Of a stretch of 64,000 nucleotides of DNA, positions 1 to 18,095 are shown piece by piece. The position numbers and the translations under genes are program-made. Position 1 is the stretch's first letter; every line of letters begins with the position of its first letter. The notes under the pieces are model-generated. The model did not search any database. It had not been told where the DNA came from and saw nothing but the letters and a program-made list of their open reading frames with translations. The stretch is taken from positions 21,842,650 through 21,906,649 of the forward strand of contig NC_134026.1 of NCBI RefSeq assembly GCF_964204645.1, given 5' to 3'. This DNA comes from Tubulanus polymorphus (Eukaryota; Nemertea; Palaeonemertea; Tubulaniformes; Tubulanidae).

Positions 1-3000
1 TTGACATTCCTGATCGGGTGTCCACTGGAAGGTCTTGTTTGCTCACAGCTAAGAAATCTCGACTCACCTCTGTTTACGAAGGTAATTTTTGACGAAATTA
101 AGCTTACAATTATATAGTTTATGGTAGGTATGAAAAAATGTATAATTCTTTACCGAATTACAGGAAAAATCCCAGTTAAACTCTGTCAGCTGTCAATAAA
201 ATGGAATATCGATTTTACTCTAGTTGATAGACAAGCCTGACGCAATTCGAACAGGATACATACTAAGTGATACATTGTTCAGTAACGGTAGTATTCCCAT
301 GACAGTCTCAGGCATACTGAAGTAAGTAATCATTGTTTTTTTTTTTTGATAATCTATTTCTTATAGAGCACGCTCCGTGTACATTTCAAAATTTACAAAT
401 ACAAAAATCAAATTGAAGACGTATTATTGATTTCAAATAATATGCAGTATGCATTGTTGCTCTGTATATACCAGGGACTGCAAGGCTGGAAAAGCAGCTT
501 ATCCAACATTGAAGCTGAACAATTTTGTCGATATTAATTCTGTTCTTGATTATAAAAAGGTATGTGAAGAATCGAACGTATACATTTTATATATCCAATT
601 TCAATAAATCAACTTTTACCGAGGTAATTTTATTCTACAGAAATATACAGAAAATTGTTTATTCTAGACGTCTCAGTCACATTTTGAATTTCTACCTATT
701 CATAGAATGTGGACATAACTGGACAAATTAACAGCGTTTCTATTGATCTGAGTGCAGTGCAACTGCTTTCAGCTGACACGATAAGTGAACTGGATGCTTT
801 GAAGTTAGCAGCAACCATTAATTGGTCTGGCATCGCAGCTGAGGTTCGTAAATCTATTATCAAACTAGTGGAAAGCCCGTGGAAACCACGGGTGATTGAT
901 TTTTGAACGTAGAACTTCCGACTTTTTGAGTAGGAGTATTTTAAAGTGGCCTATTATGTGGTACCGTGATCGCCCTTGCCCGTTGAGACCATATGGGATC
1001 TTGGGACCGACTTGACCTATGCCCGGGGATACTCCGTCTCTAATCACATGTATACTAAAAATGTCTTGGCCCGTAACAGAACTATAGATAGCAAACAAAT
1101 ATGTTAAGTACCGATATGATCACCTGTTGGTGCAGCAGGTAACGGGTAAAAAACAAAAATGTTCAGTCACACACGCTAACGCCTCGGCCCAATACAATCA
1201 CTCTGCTGATGAGTGAGTTTATTGCTTTGAACCAGCAGCAATACCTCGTAGGTTATAGCATGGACGTATAGTTTATACGTCCATGGTTATAGTAAGTGGG
1301 TTAATTGCTTTTTTATTAGCCCACTTGGGACTTTAGTCCCAGCGGGCTATTGCGTTCACTTTTCGTCCGTCGTCCGTCCATCCGTCCGTCCGTAGACGGA
1401 ATCCAGTTATTTTGGGAAGTTTTGAAGACGCTTCAAGGTAATGTCTTGATATTTGGGTTACACATGTATCTACCCTAGACACATCTTCAGCCCAAAAACT
1501 GGCCCTGTCAGATTCAAGATGGCCGACTGGCAGCCATTGTTGTTCGCCAAAATCAGCACTTTTTACACATTTTTGAACTTTGTGAGGGAAATTTTGAAGA
1601 CACTTTGATCAATTACCTTGATCTTTCGGATATATGTGAATTCCCCCAGGGCCCATCAGCATAACAAAAATTGGGTCGATCGGATTCAAGATGGCCGTCC
1701 TATGACCTTTTTAGTGCCCAAAAACGTTAATTTTGGCCCAAATTCTGAGTCCTGTAGCTTCCTACTGGTTTATCATTTCTCATTGCAATTTGTGATAGGT
1801 ATTCTTTGGAAAGGGATGTTTTATACCTGGGACAGGTATTTTTCATCAGCCAATTATGACGCAATTGGCGGCCATCTTGGTGTCAGCAGTACTCATTCGT
1901 AAGTGGGAAAAAGTTTTTCCACATTATATTGATACCTAAGCGTATTTTGTTACCACAATCAGTTAGAAAGTTGCAGCTCATAACGTGTTCTATGATTGTG
2001 GTGAGTTTCGAGGTCATTGGTTTTTGTATATGGCCACCAGGGGGCGTTGAATAATGCAATATCTTAGTATTTCTATATTATATTCGTATCAATGCATATT
2101 TTGTAACCACAATCAATTGCAAAGTTGTAGCTCATGACATCATCTATGATTGTGGCAAGTTTTAAGGCCATTAGTTATTCTATATGGTCACCAGGGGGCG
2201 TTGAATAGTAGAATAACTTAGTATTTCCTTATTATATTGGTACCTAGGCATATTTTGTTACCATGATCAATTCCAAAGTTATAGTTCGTGACATGTTCTA
2301 TGATTGTGGTGAGTTTTTTAAGGTCATTGGGTTTTGAATATCGTCACCAGGGGGCGTTGAATAGTAGAATAACTTAGTATTTCCATATTTAAGTGGTAAC
2401 GAGGCATATTTTGTTATCACAATCAATTACAAAATCGTAGCTACTGACATGTTCTATGATTGTGGTGAGTTTCAAGGTCATTGGATTCTGTATATGGTCA
2501 CCAGGGGGCGTTGAATATTGAAATTGTTAGATTGTTGAGCATTTGGAACCACTTCCCAAGTGGGCATGGTGTCCCTGGACCCCTAGTTTACTATCATATG
2601 TTACATTTGAAAAACTGTTTGGTCACCTGGCAGCCTGGTCACAAAGGCAGCAGAACTCGTACTTTATCAACAGTGGCTATCTCAAGTCTGTGGCTATGCC
2701 AGCAGACCCATGCGCCCTCTGTGAACAGTAGGAGAGACTACAAACAATTTGGTAAATGGCCCGTGACATAATTTCCAGAATACATTTTCATTGGAAACCA
2801 CGCCCAAGCGATAAAACACGTCGAGATCCACCACCGGGCTAATTTTCAGGGCGACACACGCAGTAACGACGTAGCAGTTGGTACGACAATTCGGTATTAT
2901 TATATAAGATTATATAAGATTGGCAGCTAGTTTCATAAAATACGATCATTATCAATAGCTGTTTTGATTTGATAAGGAAAGTCTAGTTTTCAGCGAGAAA

Positions 3001-5772
3001 GTCAACAATTCAAATCAATTAAAAAAAGCAACCACGGAAGCCTTGGTTAGGACTGCTATTTCGTTTGTAATCACAATTGTGTTATCGGTATTCAATGACG
3101 TATTATTTTACTGCAGCAAGCAAAAAATCCGACAGATCTAGATATGTTGACAGAAGCTAGTAAATTAACCACAGCAGCGAATGCAATAAACGGCAACGAG
3201 CAGACTTCGTTACGTGGCGTAGCAGATAGCATGAGAAATGGGAATACGAATCAACTAGCCACTGCTAAAACGGCACTCGTAGGTGTTAAATAGGGCCGCA
3301 TTTTCGATGCAAACTACGAAAACAAATAAAATAGGATATTATTTAACATCTGTTCTTCTAATTTCATTCAAGGATGAATCTGTTTTTTTTTCCAGAGTGA
3401 CTTCATTCTATCAACTAAGGCCCTTAAAGATGTACTGGGAGATGTACCGGTAATTGCTACGTTAATGACATCATTCTTCAGTCGAAGAATTTTTGCACGT
3501 AAATGATGTTCAAAATCAAAACTTCACATTGTGTAAGATTCAAATGTGATATTTTTCAGACTGGCGTAGACCAGTCGAAGACAAAAATGACCAGTGCTGA
3601 GACCTATGTTCAAACCAATTCGAATGGGATCATAACAACAGTACGTTACGTTTAGCATTTCTCTTGGAGAAAGCTTCCTCGGGAGGTCTCATTCGTAATA
3701 GATATCTGTACGGTATACATAACGTCACACTTGATCTGTATTCTTCATCACCCTCCCCCGGCAGGGATTCGAACTTGATGCCACCAGCTTCGAATCCCTG
3801 CCGAGGGTGGATGGTATTCTTTAGTTCCGGGAATTAATAAGCCTGCAAAATGATACAGCAAATAAATTTATGATTAAGCCATTTGATCGGTAGTGTTGGT
3901 GCCTACTCCACGTGGTTTCTGTCACTAGCAAATCGTTAGAATATATGACAACTTTGAATCCTTTTCTTTATGGTATTCGAGATGTTTGACCCATTCAATC
4001 AATGTGTATGACCATGGATCTATAAACTAGATTAGTTTATATATGTCCATGGTATGACTTATGAGGTGTTTAATTTCAGGCGTTAACTGATATGGGAAAT
4101 AGAATTTCTGGTATTGTCGATAGCTACGTCAAACAAGCCTTAACAACAATGAATGAGAAATTAGGTGCCTGTACTCCTCTGTACAACGTTTGGGTTGCAA
4201 TAGCCGACCTTGCGTTGTGTAGATACATAATCAGTTCCCTGGTAAGAAATCAGGGCTATATTTTTAAAAATCTTAACCGTGCCCAAATTAGAGAACAAAC
4301 TTGAATGTTTCCTTTCTAAATATTCCTAGTTAAGCAATCTTTGCATGATAATCCCTGGTTTCATTTATGGAATCCAGGTAATAATGCCAGAGGAAAAATC
4401 ACACCATAGGTAAAAATGCCAGAAGGAAATATGAGGGAAATTAAGCGAAGAATTTATTAACATTGGACCTGATATTCTTATTTATACTAGATTTTACGTA
4501 ATGATCATAAATTCCTATGATCATAAAAATTAAAAAATGAATGACAAATTTATAGAATAAAGAGAATCACAAATTTATAAAATAAAGTCCGACATAGCGA
4601 GAAATTCATTAAAACTATTGATATTCTGATTTGCACAAGATGATATTAAGATTCAAGATATTTCTAGATCATTGGAAATTAAAAAATTAATGCACATATT
4701 CTTATATAATTGAAATAAAAAAGCGAACATAGTCATGATATACATGTAAAACGCTTTTCTAAATTGATGAATATTAACAAATAAATGCACAGAGTTTGAG
4801 TTAACATATTGAATACACAGTTCAGATAAAGCAGATTTCTAGGTATAATAATAGGTATAATAATTAAAATCAAAAAGTGTTCGACGAGTTAGTTTGCTGT
4901 AATTCATAACATCTAAGCAACAATTTGATGAATTGTTTATAAATTTTGATACACTTGTTTCTTGAATCGATTTACCCTTCTGGCATTATTTCCTCTGGCA
5001 TTTTTACATCCCGGGCATTTTTACTACTGGCATTATTACCTATGGCATTTTTACCTCTGGCATCATTGCCGCGTACCTCATTAATGATGTACGGTACATT
5101 TAGATTTTTTTCAAGGGAATTTATCACAAAGATGAGCCGACACTTCTGGGATCACTAAAATACATTAACGTTTATCTGAATAGGCCTACATAAAAGAATT
5201 GTTAAGCGCGAATCTACCAAATTTTTATTAAAGCTTTCCTTTTTCGTTTTGAAGAATTCATTTTGGTTCTGTCTTGGCTGGGCCACGTTCATGATGATTC
5301 CGAGTATGATTCTGTCAGTGAAACTAGCTGCCTACTTCAGAAAAATGGAATCTTGCAGCGGATTTGACGACACGTAAGTTTCGTGTCTACAGATGGTGCG
5401 TCCTTATGTTCGTTCCATCTCTAGATTCAAAATCCCTATTTACCGAAATTTATGAATCACTGAATATACAAAATCTTATCTCCCAAGAAGCCGTATAGAT
5501 AATCAAAAAAGATTATTTCACACCGAATACTTATTCATTTCAGGGATGAAATAGCAATGTATACGTAAGTAGATATATCGAATTGCCGATTTCATTATCT
5601 AAATCACACGGGTTCGGTTATCATTTTGTAATCTTATGTCATGAATTCATACACTGCAGGAAATGAATTACTAAAATTCACTCGGTGGCATTAATACATT
5701 AATGGTAAATTAATCATACATTAATATCATTTGATTTTCTAGCCAATCAGCACCGCCGACGAAATTGGGAAA
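1..5772 (+). CDS. PROM1: Prominin-like (CD133 family) membrane glycoprotein, 3' part of gene
   Basis: Partial gene entering from the left edge. Exons that join in phase are 1-81, 224-321, 475-559, 706-843, 3117-3278, 3396-3449, 3560-3640, 4080-4241, 5255-5373, 5544-5564 (a 21-bp microexon) and 5743-5772. The first exon reads [14 protein letters not shown], the prominin segment at the start of the second large extracellular loop. The next exons give a long helical ectodomain with few cysteines. Exon 4080-4241 ends the loop ([15 protein letters not shown]), and 5255-5373 encodes the last membrane span ([20 protein letters not shown]) and the start of the cytoplasmic tail. Prominins are five-span cholesterol-binding proteins of membrane protrusions. 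The donor at 843/844 (GTTCGT) is weak. The terminal exon and stop were not securely found; one candidate is 7107-7193 after a TTTTTGCAG acceptor. The ortholog (PROM1 or PROM2) is not resolved. Confidence 0.85.
1236..1296. repeat. Short palindromic element
   Basis: A near-perfect inverted repeat (GGACGTATA / TATACGTCC, then CCATGG) in a prominin intron. Related palindromes built on ATGGACGTATA or ATGGATCTATA occur at about 4010-4055 and 31881-31920. They look like very small hairpin elements with no coding capacity. Confidence 0.6.
1316..2610 (+). repeat. Dispersed repeat with internal tandem array
   Basis: Fills most of the large prominin intron. It starts with a short hairpin (TTGGGACTTTAGTCCCAGC) followed by a GTCC-rich run at 1365-1398. 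The same start occurs, partly degraded, at 27935-27990 and about 21632. From about 1925 to 2520 it contains a four-unit tandem repeat. The 3' part (GTGTCCCTGGACCCCTAG at about 2568) recurs in inverse orientation at 8728-8800, 54625-54800 and 58145-58330. No coding frame is evident, so a non-autonomous interspersed repeat is the best description. Confidence 0.75.
1925..2520 (+). repeat. Four-copy 155-bp tandem repeat, each unit with CACCAGGGGGCG
   Basis: Four imperfect units of about 155 bp, each ending in the same 12-mer CACCAGGGGGCG at 2035-2046, 2189-2200, 2345-2356 and 2499-2510 (spacing 154, 156, 154). The 12-mer fits the core of the bilaterian CTCF consensus (CA-NN-AG-R-N-GGC-R). The rest of each unit has TTGTTACCACAATCAATT-like and TCTATGATTGTGGTGAGTT-like blocks. 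Confidence 0.8.
3749..3811. repeat. Hairpin with 20-25 bp arms
   Basis: Inverted repeat in a prominin intron with arms GGCAGGGATTCGAA and TTCGAATCCCTGCC, flanked by CACCCTC and GAGGGTG. The GATTCGAA motif resembles a pol III B box, but there is no tRNA fold around it. Confidence 0.6.
4375..5075. repeat. Foldback element with phrase-like arms
   Basis: The left arm (4375-4440) contains GGTAATAATGCCAGAGG and GGTAAAAATGCCAGAAGG. The right arm (4974-5075) carries the reverse complement phrase about six times in degenerate form (TGGCATTTTTACCTCTGGCA and variants). The AT-rich centre has no ORF. It sits in the prominin intron between 4241 and 5255. Confidence 0.65.
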
Positions 5773-8700
5773 GTAAGTGCAGTGTTGTGGAATCCAAATC
5801 TTTCGTTACTTCCACCTGTGACTTATCAACGTATCTTCGGCCAGCTTCGTGCTTCGAATTTTGCAAATTTTTCACAAGCTATATAATCGATACCAAAACG
5901 TCTTCTATCTTTTGTGATCTCATTTTTAGTGTCCGACAGTTATACACTGTATTTGGTTTCATTCTCTCCCCCGAACGAAAACCTTAGACTAATATATATA
6001 TTCTACATTCCCCACATTCCTAAGCTATGCCCTTACCATCTTCTACCCTGGCCCTGCTTGGTGTGTTCAGTCCTCGCTACTTCCCTTCTACTTCTCTAGA
6101 CCTAACCTCCCACCCTAACCTAACACAGCATAAAATGTCGGATTGACGTTTTGCTAGTGTATGTATATATACTGTGTTCCTGTATTGGTTTATTTGATGA
6201 TAAAATTCAATACGGCAAAAAACCTAACGTCCCAATATGATTTGATACAGGTTACTCCGCCACTTACACTTTTATAGAAGTCAAATATTCCCTTTTTAGT
6301 AATGTTTATTTTCACGATGGTTATCCCACATCTAATAGTACACGTAGTTACTATGAGGCCACACAAAGAAATACCCTAGTTTCTCCAGAAAGTCAAAATG
6401 CCGCCCGCGTCATAAAAAAAGTCCCTAATAAAAATTAAAAAGAAAAATTGCGCACATCGGCAAAGCATCGATCGTCTTTTTTGAAATAAAAATTAAAACC
6501 CGCTCACCCGCATAGCTGTATAGTGCACGACAGTGGGTTTTTTTCTGGGGACATTTATATGCTCATCCTCGACGTACTGGTAATCCACATTCACGGTGAC
6601 GAAAACAGCGCCAGGTTCGTTTCCTTTTACTTCATTTCGAGGAAGCGTGAAAATAGCGAAAATGATTGTCTCAGTTCCGATTGAATGAGTCGATATAGTT
6701 TGATCTTATAGGTTTTGGGCGCTACTTAATTCTAAATAAAGTTTTTTGCATAGCTGGTATTTGTTTGGCATTGGTAAAAAAACTTCCCGCGCCTGTTCTA
6801 TAAGTCTCAGGTTGAGTTTTTTATTTCAACTTATTTATTTGAAAAAGCAATGAAAATAAAATTCGCTCGCTCTCGCCACTTTCCAGAAAAAAATCTGATG
6901 AGAAAATATGGTATATCTTTGTGTGGCCTAGTAGCTCTTGATTACTTTCCCACTAACTCCCACTTGGTAACTTGAGCCACTCTTAGTGCGCGCTCAAGCG
7001 CCCATTTAGTGTGCGCAACAGTGCACCATTACCTCACTAACTCATCCTACTATTGGCTCAACAGCAGCAACCTCTTTGCAATAGACTGACGCATGCATTT
7101 TTGCAGATATCTTTTTACTCGTTCATCGATCGTGAATGAAATATGTTACATTTACAGGAAAAACAAAGTTAAGCCTATGAACGAACAGTGGTAGAAGAAA
7201 TTGTCGACCATTTTGAAGATTATGAGCTGTGATATATATTACAATACTCGATGAAAAAATATTTTCCGGTTTCCATCCGTCCGACGAAGGCAGAGTTATA
7301 TATTTTTGCAACCCTATTTCCAACGTCTTTCAAAACGTTCTTAAGATGAGAAAGCCCCATATTTCAAGTAAAGAGGACAAACGGGGTCTCTGGACGTTGC
7401 CGTTTTCGCAAGATACACGTCGACACGATTTTCGGGCTGGTGCAAATTCAACATTTATCTTATCTTCGTTGAAATTGTATGTAGAGCTGTCCTTGTGTAA
7501 CATCTAGCTTCGAGGAGATTTCAAGCTACCTACAAAAATCAAATGTGTCCTTTGTGTTCATTAATGGGTGATTTACCCTATCTTTTTCATCTTAGAAATC
7601 ATGAATCCGCCCGTTATCCCAAATTTAGTTGGTTCGAATTCCTGAAATATTTACAGTACACATACGTCGGATCACTTGGGACCGCCATTTTTGGTCCGAC
7701 TTATGCGTATTCCGATTTCGCGCGTATTCGAAAAATTTGCTATGTTTCATACGAGAAGTTATGCGTACATACTATTTTTTTATTTTTTTTTAAATTCTTT
7801 TTAAGAATGGATAGAACATTTTCAATTAGAATTAGTAAATACATTCAAACGATGTGTCAGTGTGTGCGTCGCGCGCGCGAATCTGCCGGCCAAAAGGGCA
7901 AGTCAGCTTCAAGCCAATCGGTGTAAACTTGGAGTAACTCCCAAGGTGTAAATGACAGCGGCATGTCAAAACGTGTGCTACAGCCAAATCATCTGCAATG
8001 GAAGGACATGGAACGACACCTGATATTTTGTAATCCGCTCTTCTAAAGTATATTCTACAAGCGTAGAGGTACATTGTACTACCATCGACTTAGTTTAGAG
8101 GCAATAATCCCATTTACTTGTATATTTTTATGACATGTTGTGATTTATTGTGGAAATGAAATTATCATTATAATAATCGCTTGGCAATAACTTAAAAATG
8201 AATCAGATCAGTATCAGTAACTTGTATCTTTTACCGACACTCAATGATTAATGAAGCTTTTGCGCCTATGCGTTAGATACCAGTTAAGACGGATCTTGAA
8301 ATATTTGATCCGAGTTGTACATAAGAAAATACACTACAATTTCTCAATTGGACCGAGATATTTTATCCGAGTCCGACTTAGTCGTATATTTTACTTTTTC
8401 AAGATTATGTATGGAATATCAAACTGTAGTCCAGAGAGTATGATAAATGAGTGAATGAAAAGGAAATTTTTTTTTGCAAGGCTGGATATCCGATGTCTTT
8501 GATTGCTTTTTCGTCCGTTGGGCAAGGGGAGGGGGTTAGTGCAGGGCCGAATTTAGTGAGTTGCCCCCGTCCCAGAAATTTCGGAAACTGAAAATTTTGC
8601 AGCTTTGCGTGGACGTCTTACGCCACGGTGTTACGTTTATTCGTTCAAATTTCCGTACATGTACATGTATTCGCATTTACACACATGTACACTCTATACA

Positions 8701-8940
8701 TCATACAAGCATCTAACGCCTAGTAGAACTAGGGTCCAGGGACACCATATCTACATGAACTTGGTAAAATACTTGATGATCTGACAATTTCAATATATTA
8801 GAATATGTTTGTCTTTCAGAATCGTGTTCTGATAATACATCTACATGTTCTTCTGTCTTCAGAATAAATGTTCAGCACATGTCCATATTTGATATATTGT
8901 TGATCAGTAATTTGTTGATTTCTATCTTTGCCGATGTTTA
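5773..8940. other. Prominin 3' end / intergenic, no secure gene
   Basis: No coding region here is supported. The short open frames have no recognisable domain and are not flanked by consistent splice sites. A possible last prominin exon is 7107-7193, which follows a good acceptor and joins the preceding phase, ending in a stop at 7191-7193. It is only 28 codons long and has no family support. At 8728-8800 lies an inverse fragment of the dispersed repeat described at 1316-2610. Confidence 0.4.
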
Positions 8941-10666
8941 TCAAGTAGGAAGATCAACTGACAAGACGTCCTTTTCGCACACTGATTTTGCTACATCTGT
9001 ACAATAGTCCTAGCAACAGTAAAAACAAAACTGTCAGATTGAGAACATTAAACAGATTTTCAATCGAATTGAGAAAAAAAAACAGCAATTCACTGTACCT
9101 CTAAAAATACAGTTGCCAGGTTACTCAGCCTCTTGTTCGATGATTGTTGGAATTTCATCATGACTTGTACAACAGCCGGTGATGTAATTGCTTAAAAATC
9201 ATGTAAGCAATAACGGGTGTTACTTAAACTTGCACTACTAAAACGAAGACCGAAGACATATGTACTTTGCCAGACTAAAACTATTCATGACTAAAACGAA
9301 GACCTATGCACTCATTAGAAATCATCACTAGGGGCGCTATCTGTGTATTCAACCACCTCTGTCGATGAGTGTAGGTAATACTAGAAATAAACAAACACAA
9401 TGAAACGTAAAATGGTCGGTTATTTTTCTCGGATCTTCGTTTTAGTAGTGCATAGTTTTAGTAACACCCAAGCAATAACTAATATCTGAATCTTATTGAA
9501 TAATTCCGCATATAGAGAATCAATGAACAGATCAGTGTTAGGTGCCAAGAAATTAATGACGGGTTTAACTAGTTTATTGAGAAATTCACATACTGCAGCC
9601 TGCCGTCGTATTAATCCAATAAGATATGATCATACCATTGCATACTGTACATACCTGCTTTTGACTCAGCTGTCACCAGAAACATCAATGTACTTATCGC
9701 ATTCAATACAGTTTCAACATTAGAGCTTGAAATAAATTTGTCAACAGTAATTAAATGTCTCAAGTATGCCAAAAGATGGGTTAAAGCCCTGTACTGTCCC
9801 TCATGTTGTTTATTGGCTATTTGATCAAGTTGTACGAAAAATAATTGACATTAAATACTTACTTAGACAAACATGTGGTTATCTTCTGTATAGCATCTTT
9901 ATTCAGAATCAGTAACTTGTTATCTTTATCTAAAAGGTTATTAGAATACGGCGATTAAAAGAATTAACCTCAGATAGTCTAAGAGGAAACTTCAGCAGTT
10001 GCGACCTTTACAGTTTGATGAATAGCCTTGAAATCTCTATACCACACAAGTCTATCTGTGCAAAATTCTGATGAAAGGACAAACCTAATGATAGATTACA
10101 AAGACCAGCCATGGCAAATTCTATTAGTTTCTCATCTTCTGCATCTAAAGTGTCTACAAAATTTAAAAAGAAAATCTATGTGACCAATTTGATTATCAAA
10201 ATCACTTAAATCACAAACTTTCAATCCAAATTAATCCATTCATCTTAAGCACTTTCATTGACGCACCGATAAATATCTGAATAACGTTCAGTCTCCTCAT
10301 GTAATCATAGTTAATCGGGTCATAAGCAAAATTAGCCAAATTTGCTAAAACTTGTCTCCTGGAGTCTGAAAAATGTACAAAAAGATATGGCATCATATGT
10401 GACATATTAATGAACATAAATGTATATACATCTGAACAGAATTACACCTTAGTGAATGCAAACTGCATGAGAAATGCAAGTGACTGCCAAGGATATCAAT
10501 AAAATTTGAATTCAATTGAAAAGACAGTCTGCGAGATTTTGACGTTTGGCGTACCCTTTTGATCGTGACAACTTCTGAATTCATCAACCAGTGACTTCAA
10601 ATAATTCGGCCTTCCGATTCCATGGGGACCAGTTTTCTTTTCGAGGTAATCTTTCGAATAATACAT
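8941..10666 (-). CDS. ARMC7: Armadillo repeat-containing protein 7 (ARMC7)
   Basis: Seven minus-strand exons: 10555-10666 (ATG at 10666), 10267-10365, 10085-10153, 9863-9929, 9655-9725, 9099-9190 and 8941-8996. The protein of about 188 residues follows human ARMC7 (198 aa): [13 protein letters not shown], then [20 protein letters not shown], then [12 protein letters not shown], then [13 protein letters not shown], then SNLATVFLE. It is a small all-helical armadillo protein of the spliceosome-associated set; its detailed role is not deducible here. All junctions have GT-AG and agree in phase except the last. Exon 6 ends in phase 0, but exon 7 reads well ([18 protein letters not shown]) only if one more base were present. 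As written, the junction gives Met-stop. It is head to head with the AMPK alpha gene. Confidence 0.88.
9205..9479. mobile_element. MITE with 10-bp target duplication in an ARMC7 intron
   Basis: The element at 9215-9469 (255 bp) has terminal inverted repeats beginning GGGTGTTACT and ending AGTAACACCC. The arms extend about 38 bp through GCACTACTAAAACGAAGA. It is flanked by identical AAGCAATAAC at 9205-9214 and 9470-9479. There is no internal coding capacity. The duplication length points to a hAT- or Mutator-like mobilising transposase (inference). Confidence 0.85.
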
Positions 10667-11305
10667 ACTTTTAAGAACAAATTTTGAACAATCGTTCGCC
10701 TTTTATTGTTTACAATCGGCTCCACAATACACTCTCACGCCACAGGGTATCGTATCGACCGCGAATCGCGAGCCCCGCCCGAGGATTCGAACCATTCCCG
10801 GTTTTAACCTGCGATAAACCTCTTATTGAATTTTTTTCAGAGCTGAATATTATTTTAAGCCCTGTAAGAGTGATTTTATTTGAATTAGATAATTAACTGA
10901 TCATTGAATAAATGGGGATTCGAACCTACTCTACTTCATGTTGTTGTTTTACACTTCCGGGTTCATGCGGAGGAAATGTTATCATCGTGTTTATTTAGTT
11001 TATAGACGGCGACCTTTCGCTCAAAAAGCTTCTAACACGCTCGCACTAGACTTTTTTCCTCAATCCTTGACGTTTGTTTTCAATTGCGAAGTCTTTAAGC
11101 TGACTTCGATTTGTTGCCATTCGCCGAAAATGACGAATTGATCATCGTTGTGCTTGTGCCGTGGTGAACTCGACGAAAATTAAATTCTGATATTTCGTCA
11201 TCTTGATTTTCTCGGTATTGAACATCGATGACATGTGATCACCTAGTGTGTTGGACCCAGTTATCCTATTAATGATCATTTCATCGCACTATAAACGCAG
11301 AAAAA
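10667..11305. promoter_or_regulatory. Shared 5' region between ARMC7 and AMPK alpha
   Basis: 639 bp separate the two divergent start codons, so both promoters and 5' UTRs must lie here or the region is a bidirectional promoter. No TATA box is obvious on either side. Two GATTCGAAC words (10783 and 10918) resemble the B box of tRNA-derived repeats but have no cloverleaf. Confidence 0.55.
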
Positions 11306-16990
<5,685 letters not shown>

Positions 16991-18095
16991 AACAAAACAT
17001 GAAAATATTGCTTCAGTGTTGCCTGGTTAATATATATTATGTATATGTAGCTTTATAACTGTGCTAGGTTTGGAATTCTCACCACATCACGTGCTACATG
17101 TACAAGGCTTTTTTTATTAAGTGCGGTTGGCAAACACTCATTTTGCCTATTTGGGGCTCAATTGTAAAAAGCATATGTCCTTCCTACCTTCTGTCCGCCG
17201 TATTATTGTCGATCATGGAGTAAGTATAATGTTTGATTTTTATGATGAAAACTGTCTCAATAATTAACGTTAATTTATGAGTTCTGTATTTTCCGTTCAG
17301 AAAATTGTCTTCGAAAAAAATTTGCTAAGTTTAACTGAAAACAGATCTATTTATTCAATATTTATTGAGAAACTTTATAGAATTGTAAATAGGATATATA
17401 TAGTAAATATCTGTTGGAGCACAGGACCTAAACGATTGCTTTATGCCTCTTTTTGATGATTACACCTGTAATTTAAGGATGATGTACAGTGTACAGTGTA
17501 CAAGTTCACTGCTTGTGGGGAAAGTGAATTCCGGTGCAATCCTAGTGCCAGTATTCTTGTGTAAATATATTTTCGGATTCAATGTATCATCTTTGATTGA
17601 TACTTTTACGTACATGTTATGCTATTAGTTTGTAATTTTTCATGAGCGTTGTTTTGCAGATTTGCGTCGGGCTATCATGATTTTGAAAGACCTATGTACC
17701 AGAAACTATACTAAGTGTGCTTTATTCTTACGAAATGGTGACCCAATACAGAATAACTGCTACTGTGATGATAAAATTAATCTAGATTATGCAACACCCA
17801 CTCTGCATACATAACTGCATCATGCCTAGATTAGCCAGAAGTCTGTGTTTAACTGGTGGCTTTCTTACCGCGTTGTTGGGTTGTTTGGTTTTGTACATCA
17901 GTGAAGCCTGTTCTATATGTACAGAGGTTGTAAATTTGTGCTTTTAATTATATACTGTGTAGTTATTATCGATATTTTATAGTACTCTGAAAAATTCTGT
18001 AAGCTTGTTGTGTATTGTTGTAGCGTATATACTGGCAGTTGTACATGTACAATGGTGTAAATAAAATTTGAATCTGTAACAGCGAATAAACTTGT
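16991..18095 (+). other. Probable AMPK alpha 3' UTR
   Basis: Follows the TAA at 16988-16990. AATAAA-type polyadenylation words occur at about 18058-18063 (AAATAAAATTT) and 18085 (GCGAATAAACTT) just before a T-rich run. The region has no further coding exon that I can support. Confidence 0.55.

Noticed and set aside
7543-7926. 127-codon open frame, plus strand
   Set aside because: No domain, a homopolymer-rich middle (Phe run), and no splice or family support.
9490-9600. Open minus-strand frame after a CTGCAG acceptor in the ARMC7 gene ([18 protein letters not shown])
   Set aside because: Phase fits after exon 5, but the sequence does not match ARMC7. The exon at 9099-9190 matches the family ([20 protein letters not shown]) and joins exon 5 directly.
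10783-10925. GATTCGAAC words resembling tRNA B boxes (also 3765 and 18419)
   Set aside because: No cloverleaf, acceptor stem or A box at the right distance could be drawn; at most tRNA-derived repeat debris.
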